This document shows positions 16,721 to 24,960 of a stretch of DNA of 64,000 nucleotides, one piece after another; within the stretch, counting starts at the first letter, position 1, and each line of letters opens with the position of its first letter. The DNA is from TOLSYN sp963849065. GTDB taxonomy: Bacteria; Acidobacteriota; Terriglobia; Terriglobales; Acidobacteriaceae. Under the pieces are notes generated by a model, which saw only the letters and a list, made by a program, of their open reading frames with translations, had not been told where the DNA came from and did no database searches. The stretch lies in the NCBI GenBank assembly GCA_963849065.1, contig CAWKFM010000004.1, positions 372,001 through 436,000 of the forward strand. The letters are read 5' to 3'. The position numbers and the translations under genes are program-made.

Positions 16721-18132
16721 GTACGCCGGTGCCTGAGACCAAGACGAAGATCAAGAAAGCTCCGCGCCCCAATTGGGTTTCGACGCGCAATCCCTGCAAG
16801 GCCTGCGCTCCGCTGGGCGCGGCGCTGGTGATGCGCGGCATTGAAGGCGCGCTGCCGTTTCTGCATGGTTCGCAGGGATGCGCGACTTACATGCGGCGCT
16901 ACCTGATCAGCCATTTCCGCGAGCCGATGGACATTGCGACTTCGGGCTTCAGCGAAGCGACCACGATCTTTGGCGGAGGAGCGAACCTGAAGCAGGGGCT
17001 GGGCAACGTAACCTCGCAATACCATCCGGAGCTGATTGGGATTGCGACCACCTGCCTGACCGAGACGATTGGCGAGAACATGCCGCTGATGCTGACCGAA
17101 TACCGCAAGGATCACACGGGGACGGACGAGCCAGTGCTGGTGCATGTTTCGACGCCGAGCTACAGCGGCACGCACATGGACGGCTTCCACGACGCGGTGC
17201 GGGCGGTGGTGGAGCAACTGGCCGAGCGTGGGGCCGCTCCGAGTGCGTATGACAGCAGCAGCTTTATCAATTTGTTTCCAGGGCTGGTGTCGGCGGAGGA
17301 TCTGCGCTACCTGAAGCAGGTGGCCGAGGATTTTAAGCTGCCGATGACGCTGTTTCCCGACTATTCGGAGACGCTCGACGGCGAGTCGATGGTGAAGTAC
17401 ACCAAGATTCCCGACGGCGGCACCAAGATTGCGGCACTGCGGGCCAGCGGTTCGGCGGCGGGCAGCATCGAGTTTGGACGGACGCTGCGCAACAAAAAGA
17501 CGGCGGCATCGTTTCTGCGGGACCGCTTCCTGGTCCCCGCGGAGAGGATTGGGCTGCCGATCGGGGTGCAGGAGAGCGACGCGTTTTTTGCGGCGATGGA
17601 AGGGCTGAGCGGGCACAAGACTCCGGAAAAATACCGGCGGGAGCGCGGGCGACTGGTGGACGCCTATGTGGACGGGCACAAGTACCTGTTCGGCAAGCGG
17701 GCCATTGTGATTGGCGACGAAGACTTGGTGGTGGGACTGGCGTCGTTTTTGGCCGAGACCGGGGTGGTTCCCGCGCTGTGCGCCTCAGGCGGCAAGAGCG
17801 GCGCGCTGGCTTTGAGCATTGCGGAAGTCTGCGGCCATCTGCGCGAGCCGGTTGCGGTGCGAGACGGGGTGGACTACATGACCATTGCGGACGAGGTGGA
17901 GTTGCGGGAGCTCAAGCCGGACTTCGTGATCGGCAACAGCAAGGCCGCCAAGCTGGCGAAGGCGCTGGGCGTGCCGCTGATCCGGGTGGGCTTCCCGATT
18001 CACGACCGCATGGGAGGACAACGTATTTTGCATCTTGGCTACCAGGGTGCGCAACGGCTCTTCGATCTGGTTGTCAATACCCTGCTGGAAGTGAAGCAGG
18101 AATCGAACGCAATCGGCTACAGCTATTTATAA
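16717..18132 (+). CDS. nifN: FeMo-co scaffold protein NifN
   Basis: 471 aa. Partner of NifE in FeMo-co assembly. It is NifK-like with NPCKACAPLGAALVMRG, HGSQGCATYMRRYL and TTCLTETIGEN. The ATG at 16717 overlaps the nifE stop and begins the family N-terminus; the frame is open to 16666, but that part lies inside nifE. No NifB or NifX domain is fused to it, and nifB follows only 12 bases downstream. Confidence 0.95.
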   Translation: MSTPVPETKTKIKKAPRPNWVSTRNPCKACAPLGAALVMRGIEGALPFLHGSQGCATYMRRYLISHFREPMDIATSGFSEATTIFGGGANLKQGLGNVTSQYHPELIGIATTCLTETIGENMPLMLTEYRKDHTGTDEPVLVHVSTPSYSGTHMDGFHDAVRAVVEQLAERGAAPSAYDSSSFINLFPGLVSAEDLRYLKQVAEDFKLPMTLFPDYSETLDGESMVKYTKIPDGGTKIAALRASGSAAGSIEFGRTLRNKKTAASFLRDRFLVPAERIGLPIGVQESDAFFAAMEGLSGHKTPEKYRRERGRLVDAYVDGHKYLFGKRAIVIGDEDLVVGLASFLAETGVVPALCASGGKSGALALSIAEVCGHLREPVAVRDGVDYMTIADEVELRELKPDFVIGNSKAAKLAKALGVPLIRVGFPIHDRMGGQRILHLGYQGAQRLFDLVVNTLLEVKQESNAIGYSYL

Positions 18133-18144
18133 GAGGTGAAAACC

Positions 18145-19437
18145 ATGGCACTGGACCTGACTCAACATCCCTGTTTCAACGCGGACGTCCGTCACACCAC
18201 GGGGCGGATTCATCTGCCGGTGGCGGCCAAGTGCAATATCCAGTGCAACTACTGCGATCGGAAATTCGATTGCATGAATGAGAGCCGCCCTGGGGTGACC
18301 AGTGCGGTGCTGCAGCCAAAGCAGGCACTGGCCTACCTGGATAAGGTGCTGGAGCGCGTTCCGCAGCTGAAGGTGGTGGGCATCGCCGGGCCGGGAGACC
18401 CGTTTGCCAATCCCGATGAGACGATGGAGACCCTGCGTTTGGTGCGCGAGAAGTATCCCGAGATGCTGCTGTGCGTGGCCAGCAACGGGCTGAACGTGGA
18501 GCCCTATGCCGAGGAACTGGCGAAGCTGCAGGTGAGCCACGTGACAATCACGATGAACGCCGTCGATCCGGAGATCGGCGAAAAGATCTACTCGTGGGTT
18601 CGCGACCATAAGACGATTTACCGCGGGCCGGCTGCGGCGCGGCTTCTGCTGGAGCGCCAGCTTTCGGCGATCAAGACGCTGAAGGCAGCGGGCGTGACCA
18701 TCAAGATCAACACGATCCTTCTACCGGGGATCAACGAAGACCATGTGGAGGCCGTCGCGATGAAGATGCGCGAATTGGGCGCCGACATCATGAACTGCAT
18801 CCCTCTTCTTCCGGTGGCGGACACACCATTCGAAAATCTTGGAGAGGTTGCGCCCATGGCGGTGAAGGAGATTCGCGCCAAGGTTGCCGCGCTGCTGCCG
18901 CAGATGGAGCATTGCTCGCGCTGCCGCGCCGACGCTGTCGGCATGCTGGGCGCCGACCAGTCCTCCGAATTTGTCACCCTGATGCAGGACTCCAAGAACG
19001 GATTGTTCGACGACCGCAAGGGGCGTCCGTATGTGGCGGTGGCCAGCATGGAAGGCATCCTGATCAACGAGCACCTGGGCGAGGCGGACAACCTCTGGAT
19101 CTTTGAGTTCGACGAAGAGGAAGGCGACGCCAGGCTGGTGGAGATGCGCGAGGTTCCGGAGCCGGGCGATGGAAGTTTGCGCTGGCGTGAGCTGGCGGCC
19201 ACGATTGCCGATTGCCATTCAATTCTGGTGAGCGCCGCGGGCCGTTCGCCGCGCTGGATTCTGGAACAAAGCGGGCTGCGCGTGATCGAGGCCAACGGGC
19301 TGATCGCGCAGGCGATGGAAAGCCTGCACCGGAGCGGAGACATTCCGGCGGCAATGAAGAGCAAGATGAAGGGTTGCAGCGGCGGGAAGTCCAGCGTGGA
19401 ATCCAGCTGCCAGGGCAGCGGTACGGGATGTTCTTAA
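18145..19437 (+). CDS. nifB: NifB-co synthase NifB (radical SAM)
   Basis: 430 aa. NifB builds the carbide-containing 8Fe core of FeMo-co. The radical SAM cysteines are Cys30, Cys34 and Cys37 (KCNIQCNYC), and the HPCFN motif carries another conserved Cys. VVGIAGPGDPFANP is the SAM-binding region. The C-terminal third (from about residue 300) is a NifX/NafY-like cofactor-binding domain. A Cys/Ser/Gly-rich tail ends the protein. The ATG at 18145 follows AAGAGGTG; a GTG three codons earlier is inside that ribosome site. Confidence 0.97.
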   Translation: MALDLTQHPCFNADVRHTTGRIHLPVAAKCNIQCNYCDRKFDCMNESRPGVTSAVLQPKQALAYLDKVLERVPQLKVVGIAGPGDPFANPDETMETLRLVREKYPEMLLCVASNGLNVEPYAEELAKLQVSHVTITMNAVDPEIGEKIYSWVRDHKTIYRGPAAARLLLERQLSAIKTLKAAGVTIKINTILLPGINEDHVEAVAMKMRELGADIMNCIPLLPVADTPFENLGEVAPMAVKEIRAKVAALLPQMEHCSRCRADAVGMLGADQSSEFVTLMQDSKNGLFDDRKGRPYVAVASMEGILINEHLGEADNLWIFEFDEEEGDARLVEMREVPEPGDGSLRWRELAATIADCHSILVSAAGRSPRWILEQSGLRVIEANGLIAQAMESLHRSGDIPAAMKSKMKGCSGGKSSVESSCQGSGTGCS

Positions 19438-19456
19438 TCATAGAAGGAGATGTGCA

Positions 19457-19762
19457 ATGCAGAAACCGACTCACCACATTTTAGTTTGTGCCAGCTTCCG
19501 CGTAGGCGGAGAGAGCAAGGGCATGTGTTTCAAGAAGGACTCCGCGCAGCTGTTGCCGTATATCGAGACGGAGCTGAGCGACCGCGGCATGGAAGACGTG
19601 ATGGTTTCCAGCACGGGATGCCTGAGCCGCTGCGATAACGGACCGCTGATGATCGTCTATCCGGCGGGCTCCTGGTACGGCGAAGTCAACGAAGAGAAGA
19701 TCGACACGATTCTGGACGCGCTGCAGGAAGGCAAGGAAGCCACCGACCTGCTGTTGTGCTAG
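19457..19762 (+). CDS. thioredoxin-like [2Fe-2S] ferredoxin
   Basis: 101 aa. The cysteine pattern (VCASF at residue 11, GMCFKK about 12 later, then TGCLSRCDNGP) is that of the thioredoxin-fold [2Fe-2S] ferredoxins often found beside nifB. It may donate electrons for cofactor assembly or to NifH; this is inferred from position. The ATG at 19457 has AAGGAG at 19444, directly after nifB, so the two are in one operon. The last residue is a Cys. Confidence 0.88.
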   Translation: MQKPTHHILVCASFRVGGESKGMCFKKDSAQLLPYIETELSDRGMEDVMVSSTGCLSRCDNGPLMIVYPAGSWYGEVNEEKIDTILDALQEGKEATDLLLC

Positions 19763-19791
19763 GCGGGTTGGGTCATCTTGAGTGAGACGTC

Positions 19792-20985
19792 ATGAATGAA
19801 ACCAGGGTGCGAATCATCGACTGCACGCTACGCGACGGCGAACAGGCGCCGGGCGTAGCGTTCAGCCGCGCCGAAAAACTGGCGATTGCGCAGACGCTGA
19901 GCGACGCAGGAGTGCCCGAGCTGGAATGCGGCATTGCCGCCATGGGCGATGCCGAACGCGAGGACATTCGTGCCCTGATCGGACTTGGGCTTCCGGCACG
20001 GCTGACGGGCTGGAGCCGGGCGCGCGAGTCCGACGTGGACGCCACCGCCAGCTGCGGATTGGCGGCGATCCACATTGCGTTTCCAACGTCGGCGATTCAG
20101 CTGGCCGCGATCGGCAAGACGGAAAGCTGGGTGATGTGGGAGCTGCGCAAGATTGTGCGGTACGCGCTGGAGCGCTTTGCCTGGGTTTCGGTTGGAGCGC
20201 AGGATGGGGCACGCACCTCGCCGGAGTTTTTGCGGGAGTTTATCAGCGTGGCCGCGGGACTGGGAGCGCACCGGGTGCGGATTGCAGACACCGTTGGGCT
20301 GTGGAACCCGCTGCAGACGGCGGCAACGATTGGCGGGCTGCTGGAAGCGGCGGGCGACGCATCGCTGGAGTTCCACGGGCATAACGATCTGGGCATGGCT
20401 ACGGGCAACACCATTGCAGCCGTCCAGGCCGGATGCGGGAGCATCAGCGTCACCGTGGCGGGGCTGGGCGAGCGCGCGGGCAACGCGGCGCTGGAGCAAG
20501 TTGTGATGGCGATGCGGCACTCGCTGGGAGTGGAACCGGGGATCGACTGCCGCGCCCTGCAGGGTTTGTGCGAGCTGGTTGCGCGGGCTTCGGTGCGCGC
20601 CATTCCGGCATGCCAGCCCATCACGGGCGAGGCGATTTTCCAGCACGAGTCGGGGATTCACTGCCATTCGCTGTTGAAAGACCGGCAGAGCTTCGAGCCG
20701 TTTTCGGCCGCGGAGCTGGGGCGCATTACCCCGGAGTTTGTGATCGGGCGGCATTCGGGATCGGAGAGCGTGCTGTTGGCCCTATCGCGGCTTGGGATCA
20801 AGACCACGCGCAGCGTTGCCAACCGGATGCTGCCGGAGATCCGGCGGCGCTCGGTTGCTACCAAGTCGCCGCTTAGCCCTGAGGAACTGACGCAGATCTT
20901 TCGCGCGACGGAGCAGGCGGAAGCCGAAGGGGCTTTGGGCGGTCAGCCGCGGATCGAGCCGGAGCGGACCGGCACCGGCGGATGA
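19792..20985 (+). CDS. nifV: homocitrate synthase NifV
   Basis: 397 aa. It condenses acetyl-CoA with 2-oxoglutarate to homocitrate, the organic ligand of FeMo-co. The DRE-TIM motif is seen at the N-terminus (CTLRDGEQAPGVAF) and the metal ligands in LEFHGHNDLGMATGN. GEAIFQHESGIHCHSLLKD is typical of NifV rather than isopropylmalate synthase, and the LeuA regulatory domain is absent. It follows the ferredoxin gene by 29 bases. Confidence 0.95.
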   Translation: MNETRVRIIDCTLRDGEQAPGVAFSRAEKLAIAQTLSDAGVPELECGIAAMGDAEREDIRALIGLGLPARLTGWSRARESDVDATASCGLAAIHIAFPTSAIQLAAIGKTESWVMWELRKIVRYALERFAWVSVGAQDGARTSPEFLREFISVAAGLGAHRVRIADTVGLWNPLQTAATIGGLLEAAGDASLEFHGHNDLGMATGNTIAAVQAGCGSISVTVAGLGERAGNAALEQVVMAMRHSLGVEPGIDCRALQGLCELVARASVRAIPACQPITGEAIFQHESGIHCHSLLKDRQSFEPFSAAELGRITPEFVIGRHSGSESVLLALSRLGIKTTRSVANRMLPEIRRRSVATKSPLSPEELTQIFRATEQAEAEGALGGQPRIEPERTGTGG

Positions 20986-21070
20986 CGGAGAAAAGCATTA
21001 GGAGTCGTTGGAGCTAATAAAAATTAAGCGAGATCGAATCTAGATCGAATCTACTAGGAGACGAACAAGC

Positions 21071-21382
21071 ATGTTCAATCTGGTTGCCATCAATCTTCCC
21101 GATGCGCACAAGAAGTATGCCCAGCATTGCCATAAAGCGAAGTGCCCGAACGAGGGGCGCTACCAGATTTACTCGGACATCGACGAGCAGGGGCTGCCGG
21201 ACTGGGAGGGAAAGCCGATCTGCTCCCACCACCTGGTGGAGGAGTCCCGGCACCGTCCGGAGATCGTCATGTCGTTGATCGATATGATGATCGACACGCT
21301 GGAGCAGCACCGGCTGTTTCCCGAGGAACCTGCGCCGCAGGGCGCGGGGGGACGGCAGGTCATTCAGTTCCATCGCTCCTGA
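21071..21382 (+). CDS. unknown 103-aa Cys/His protein at the end of the nif cluster
   Basis: 103 aa, soluble. An N-terminal CHKAKCPNEGRY and a following ICSHHL give two Cys/His pairs that could bind zinc or another metal; the rest is helical and acidic. The ATG at 21071 has AGGAG (21055-21059). It lies 85 bases after nifV on the same strand, so it is probably transcribed with nif. I do not recognise it. It is not NifX, NifW, NifZ or FdxN by length or motif. Confidence 0.75.
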   Translation: MFNLVAINLPDAHKKYAQHCHKAKCPNEGRYQIYSDIDEQGLPDWEGKPICSHHLVEESRHRPEIVMSLIDMMIDTLEQHRLFPEEPAPQGAGGRQVIQFHRS

Positions 21383-21497
21383 AGGGCGGGAGGGCAGCCT
21401 TTTCAGAGTTGGAAGGGTCCCCGAAACAAAGCTGAGCGTCGCGATTCCATGACACGGTTCTTGCCATGGAGCGCGGCGCTTTTGCGTGGGAGGCGCG

Positions 21498-22208
21498 TTA
21501 TTGTCCCGGGGTGGAGAGGGAATCCCTCGGCGCCTGGGAGCCGGTGAATCGTTCTTGGAGCTTATAGAGGAACTTTGGGGTAAGGGCCCGCGTCTTGTTC
21601 AGGATGGCGGGTTCAAAAGCGTGGAAGACATTGATGCCGGCGCTGCTGCCGATGGTGACTCCAAAGTCTCCGGCGACCGCTCCTCCGGTTCGCTGCCAAT
21701 AGGGACGGTAACCGGTGTGGACCGCCGCCAACGCAAGCATGCCGAGGATATACGCGGTGTTCAGCCGGGGCTTTCCGGAGGCGCTTCGGGCGAGAAAGGT
21801 GCTGGAAACGGCGTAGGAGGTCCGGCCCAGAAAGCTGCTGCCGGCGGCATAGGCCGGGTCCGGCTTGGGCAGTTGGAACTGCAGGTAATTCGCGAAGGGA
21901 TCATGGGGTTGAGTTTCAGTAAATCGCAGCTGGTAGGTTGTGGTCGAGCCGGGCTCCAGTGGCGGCGTGAGGTTTGCCTGTCCGATTTCCGCTGGGGCGC
22001 TGTTTGCCTGAAACGAAGGCTGCACCGGCGTGGGAGCATCCGGCAGCGACTGCCAGGAACGGGTCTCCGGGCGCTGGACCTCCGGCGGGTTGGGGCTGGC
22101 GGTTTGCGATTCCTGATGCAGGTTAGTGGAAGCAGAGCTTTGGCAGAACGTGGCGCAAGGCGCGAGGAGGAGAAAAGAGATGACCCAGTTTGGCGCTCTT
22201 CCCGTCAC
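21498..22208 (-). CDS. secreted acidobacterial-type protein with SLPDAP motif
   Basis: 236 aa. An N-terminal hydrophobic stretch ending near ATFCQS looks like a signal peptide. WQSLPDAPTPVQ is a motif I associate with exported acidobacterial proteins. The C-terminal half has two hydrophobic stretches (LNTAYILGMLALAAVHTGY, VTIGSSAGINVF). The start is GTG at 22208, with AGAGGGAAGG just before it; no earlier ATG exists in the frame. Function unknown. Confidence 0.65.
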   Translation of the reverse strand: MTGRAPNWVISFLLLAPCATFCQSSASTNLHQESQTASPNPPEVQRPETRSWQSLPDAPTPVQPSFQANSAPAEIGQANLTPPLEPGSTTTYQLRFTETQPHDPFANYLQFQLPKPDPAYAAGSSFLGRTSYAVSSTFLARSASGKPRLNTAYILGMLALAAVHTGYRPYWQRTGGAVAGDFGVTIGSSAGINVFHAFEPAILNKTRALTPKFLYKLQERFTGSQAPRDSLSTPGQ

Positions 22209-22442
22209 CCTTCCCTCTTTCCGCGATGCAGCAAGCGTGGTTCATTTGGGGCTTGTGGGCGATTGCGCTGGAGGAACACCGTGGATGTCGAAATGAAACG
22301 CCTCGATCCCCACTTAAACTGGATGACAGAGCTGGCGGAAAGTTTGCATGTACTCTGAATTTAAAACGGCAGGAAGAGACGGTTGGAACGCGCAAGGCCA
22401 CGAGAGACTCGGGACCTTGGCATGGATGGGAAAGATAGAAGG

Positions 22443-23693
22443 CTATTCGCTGGTGTAGTAATCGACGGTGACCGGACTCTCGAAGAGGGAGTAGTCGCGG
22501 GTGACGACGGTGATGCCGCTCTCGGTGACGAAGTATTTCTGGCGGTCGGCCTGGGTGTCATAGCCGATGACGGTCCCCTCGGGGAGGTGGACGTCGCGGT
22601 CAATGATGGCCTTGCGGATGCGGCAGTGGCGGCCGATGCTGACGTGGCTGAACAGGATGCTGGAATCGACCTCGGCGTAGGAGTTGACGCGCACGTCGGG
22701 CGACAAGACGCTGTCGCGCACCGAGCCGCCAGAGACGATGCATCCGTGGCTCACGATGGAATCGACGGCGGTGCCGGTGCGTCCTGCCTCGGCGAAGACG
22801 AACTTGGCGGGCGGGTACTGGCGCTGGTAGCCGCGGATCGGCCAGCTCTGATCGTAGAGGTTGAAGATGGGGGAGACGCTGGCTACGTCCATGTTGGCCT
22901 CGTAGTAGGCCTCGAGGGTTCCCACGTCGCGCCAGTAGAGCGCCTCTTTGTGGTTTTCGTCGATGAAATTGTAGGAGTACACCTTGTAGTCATCGACCAT
23001 GCGGGGAAGGATGTCGTAGCCGAAGTCGTGGCGCGACTCGGGGTCCTCGGCGTCCTTGAGCAGGGCGGGGATGAGGACTTCCGTGTTGAACAGGTAGATG
23101 CCCATGGAAGCCGAGATCATGTTCGGGTTGTAGGGCGAGCGCAGGTCGGTGGTTTTTGGTTTCTCCTGGAATCCGGTGACGCGGCCATCCTTGGCAATTT
23201 CGACCACGCCGAAGCTACGCGACTGGGTGGGGTCGATGAGGATGGTGGCGATGGTGACGTCGGCGCCGGATTGCTTGTGCTGCTCGAGCATGAGCTCGTA
23301 GTTCATCTTGTAGATATGATCGCCGGAAAGGATGATGACGTACTTGGAGCGCTCGCTGCCGATGGAATAGATGTTCTGGTAGACGGCGTCGGCGGTGCCC
23401 TTGTACCAGTCCTCGCTGACCCGCTTCATGGGAGGAAGGATTTCGACGAACTCGCCCAGTTCGCTGGCCACGATCTGCCATGCCTCGCGGATGTGACGGT
23501 TGAGCGAGAGAGCTTTGTACTGGGTGAGGATATAAATGCTGCGCAGGTTGGAGTTAATGCAGTTGGACAACGTGACATCGATAATGCGGTAGATACCGCC
23601 GAAGGTTACGGCGGGCTTGGCGCGGTCGCGGGTGAGCGGATAAAGCCGCTCGCCCGCGCCGCCCGCTAGCAGAACTCCCAGAGTGTCCTTCAT
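22443..23693 (-). CDS. glgC: glucose-1-phosphate adenylyltransferase GlgC
   Basis: 416 aa. It makes ADP-glucose for glycogen. The nucleotidyltransferase motif is LLAGGAGERLYPLTRDRAKPAV, slightly varied from GGxGxRLxPLTxxRAKPAV. IILSGDHIYKMNYELM and WRDVGTLEAYYEANMD are family blocks, and a left-handed beta helix forms the C-terminus. Usual length. It stands alone on the minus strand; pgm, which supplies glucose-1-phosphate, is about 24 kb away. Confidence 0.96.
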   Translation of the reverse strand: MKDTLGVLLAGGAGERLYPLTRDRAKPAVTFGGIYRIIDVTLSNCINSNLRSIYILTQYKALSLNRHIREAWQIVASELGEFVEILPPMKRVSEDWYKGTADAVYQNIYSIGSERSKYVIILSGDHIYKMNYELMLEQHKQSGADVTIATILIDPTQSRSFGVVEIAKDGRVTGFQEKPKTTDLRSPYNPNMISASMGIYLFNTEVLIPALLKDAEDPESRHDFGYDILPRMVDDYKVYSYNFIDENHKEALYWRDVGTLEAYYEANMDVASVSPIFNLYDQSWPIRGYQRQYPPAKFVFAEAGRTGTAVDSIVSHGCIVSGGSVRDSVLSPDVRVNSYAEVDSSILFSHVSIGRHCRIRKAIIDRDVHLPEGTVIGYDTQADRQKYFVTESGITVVTRDYSLFESPVTVDYYTSE

Positions 23694-23871
23694 CTTCTAT
23701 CCTGAACGAATAGGTTCGACTGCTAATTGCCAATTGCAGCGCGAAGCACGCGCTGCGCGCTGCCGGATTGAGATGCTAAGAAAAGAGCTCGCGCCGATGA
23801 AAGAGGATGGTAGCACAGGACGGGCTGCGCTTCCGTGCTCAAAAAGGTACGAGCCGTCACGTTACCAGAGC

Positions 23872-24174
23872 TCAGGAAGATTTGTCGCGGTCGCGGCCGG
23901 CCACCGGCTCAATGGAGATTCGCAACGATTTGAGGAAGCGCGCATCCTGGGCGCTGAAGTGCGGATCGGATTCGCCGGGGCGGGCCGGCGTGGGGACGAC
24001 CGCGGCGTGCTCGTCCCGCTGATTGAACCCAACCGTTGCCTCTAGGACGACGAAGACGTCGTAGCCTCCGGACCTGACGCGGGCGATGACGTCGGCCACC
24101 TGCGCAGAGGAGGAGATGGACTCGTTGATGGCTTCCCCGAGCTGCCGCATGAGATTTTCCAGTTGTGTATCCAT
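23872..24174 (-). CDS. small hypothetical protein, 100 aa
   Basis: 100 aa, soluble, acidic, with no recognised domain. The N-terminal MDTQLENLMRQLGEAINESI is helical, and RSGGYDVFVVLEATV follows. The ATG at 24174 has AGAGGAG upstream. The frame remains open through MITE copy 2 to 24447, but those codons are the element's own sequence and repeat exactly in copy 1, so the longer frame is not the gene. It diverges from the 125-aa membrane protein, with the MITE between them. Confidence 0.6.
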   Translation of the reverse strand: MDTQLENLMRQLGEAINESISSSAQVADVIARVRSGGYDVFVVLEATVGFNQRDEHAAVVPTPARPGESDPHFSAQDARFLKSLRISIEPVAGRDRDKSS

Positions 24175-24274
24175 GGCCGACTCCTCTCTGTGGGTGGTTA
24201 GATGCGGGAACGGCGTCTGGAGATTTTTGGGCTCCGGCGACAGGGCATAAGTGCGGAGCGGACGGTTTGTGATC

Positions 24275-24511
24275 CAGGGTCGACGCATATAAATTCTCCC
24301 GGCAGGTCTGATGTGGGAGAAAGCTATTTGAAAACCTGCGAGATGAACCAAAATGGCTGAATTGGGAACCGTTTGCCGCTCGGCGACGTGCGGAAGGGAG
24401 CGGTTCTCCCTCATTCGGCGATTTGTCGGCCAGCATTCGTTTGCCAAACTGCCCCATGAGGAATCGAGATGGTAATCTTTGGACCCTGAAAAGTGATATA
24501 CGTCGGCCCTG
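24275..24511. mobile_element. 237-bp MITE, copy 2
   Basis: Second copy of the element at 1266-1502, in the same orientation, with two differences seen. It is flanked by a perfect 10-bp duplication GTTTGTGATC at 24265-24274 and 24512-24521, different from the one at copy 1, which shows two independent insertions. The ends are CAGGGTCGACG and, reverse complemented, CAGGGCCGACG. It sits between two divergent small genes, about 100 bases from one start and 55 from the other. Confidence 0.88.
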
Positions 24512-24566
24512 GTTTGTGATCCATGTCGCTACGGGAGGCGCAGGCTGCGGCGTTACAATAAAAGGC

Positions 24567-24944
24567 ATGGCCGAAGAACAATCTTCGAGAGGACAATTCT
24601 CGCTGGGCGGGACGCTGGGCGCGGGTGCGGGAACGGCGTTCCGGATGCTGCGCGGCAAGCCAGGGCGCAACAAGAAGTTGCTGGGCGGGGTGCAGGCGGG
24701 CGTGAGCGGCTTTCTGAAGCCGGTGATGGCTGCGCTGCGCGTGCTGTTTCTGGAACTCAGCGGAGTCATGTTTCTTTTCTTCTCGCTGGCGGTGACCATT
24801 GCCTTCTTCCGCGAATACAAAAAGTATGTAGCGCATGAGGTTGGCTGGCACCACCTGGCGCTGGCCGGAGCCGTAGGCGGCATGTTTCTTTATTTTGGAG
24901 TGAGCTCGTTCTGGCAAGCCCGCCGGAAGCGTTCCAGGATGTAG
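24567..24944 (+). CDS. small membrane protein, two helices
   Basis: 125 aa. A basic, Gly-rich N-terminus of about 55 residues (LGGTLGAGAGTAFRMLRGKPGRNKK has the character of a cytosolic arm) is followed by two membrane helices at about residues 62-82 and 95-115. The ATG at 24567 has AAAGG close by, and TACAAT at 24554-24559 could be a -10 box giving a very short leader. It is followed after 16 bases by the mutase gene. Function unknown. Confidence 0.65.
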   Translation: MAEEQSSRGQFSLGGTLGAGAGTAFRMLRGKPGRNKKLLGGVQAGVSGFLKPVMAALRVLFLELSGVMFLFFSLAVTIAFFREYKKYVAHEVGWHHLALAGAVGGMFLYFGVSSFWQARRKRSRM

Positions 24945-24960
24945 GGCAGAGAGGACAGCC

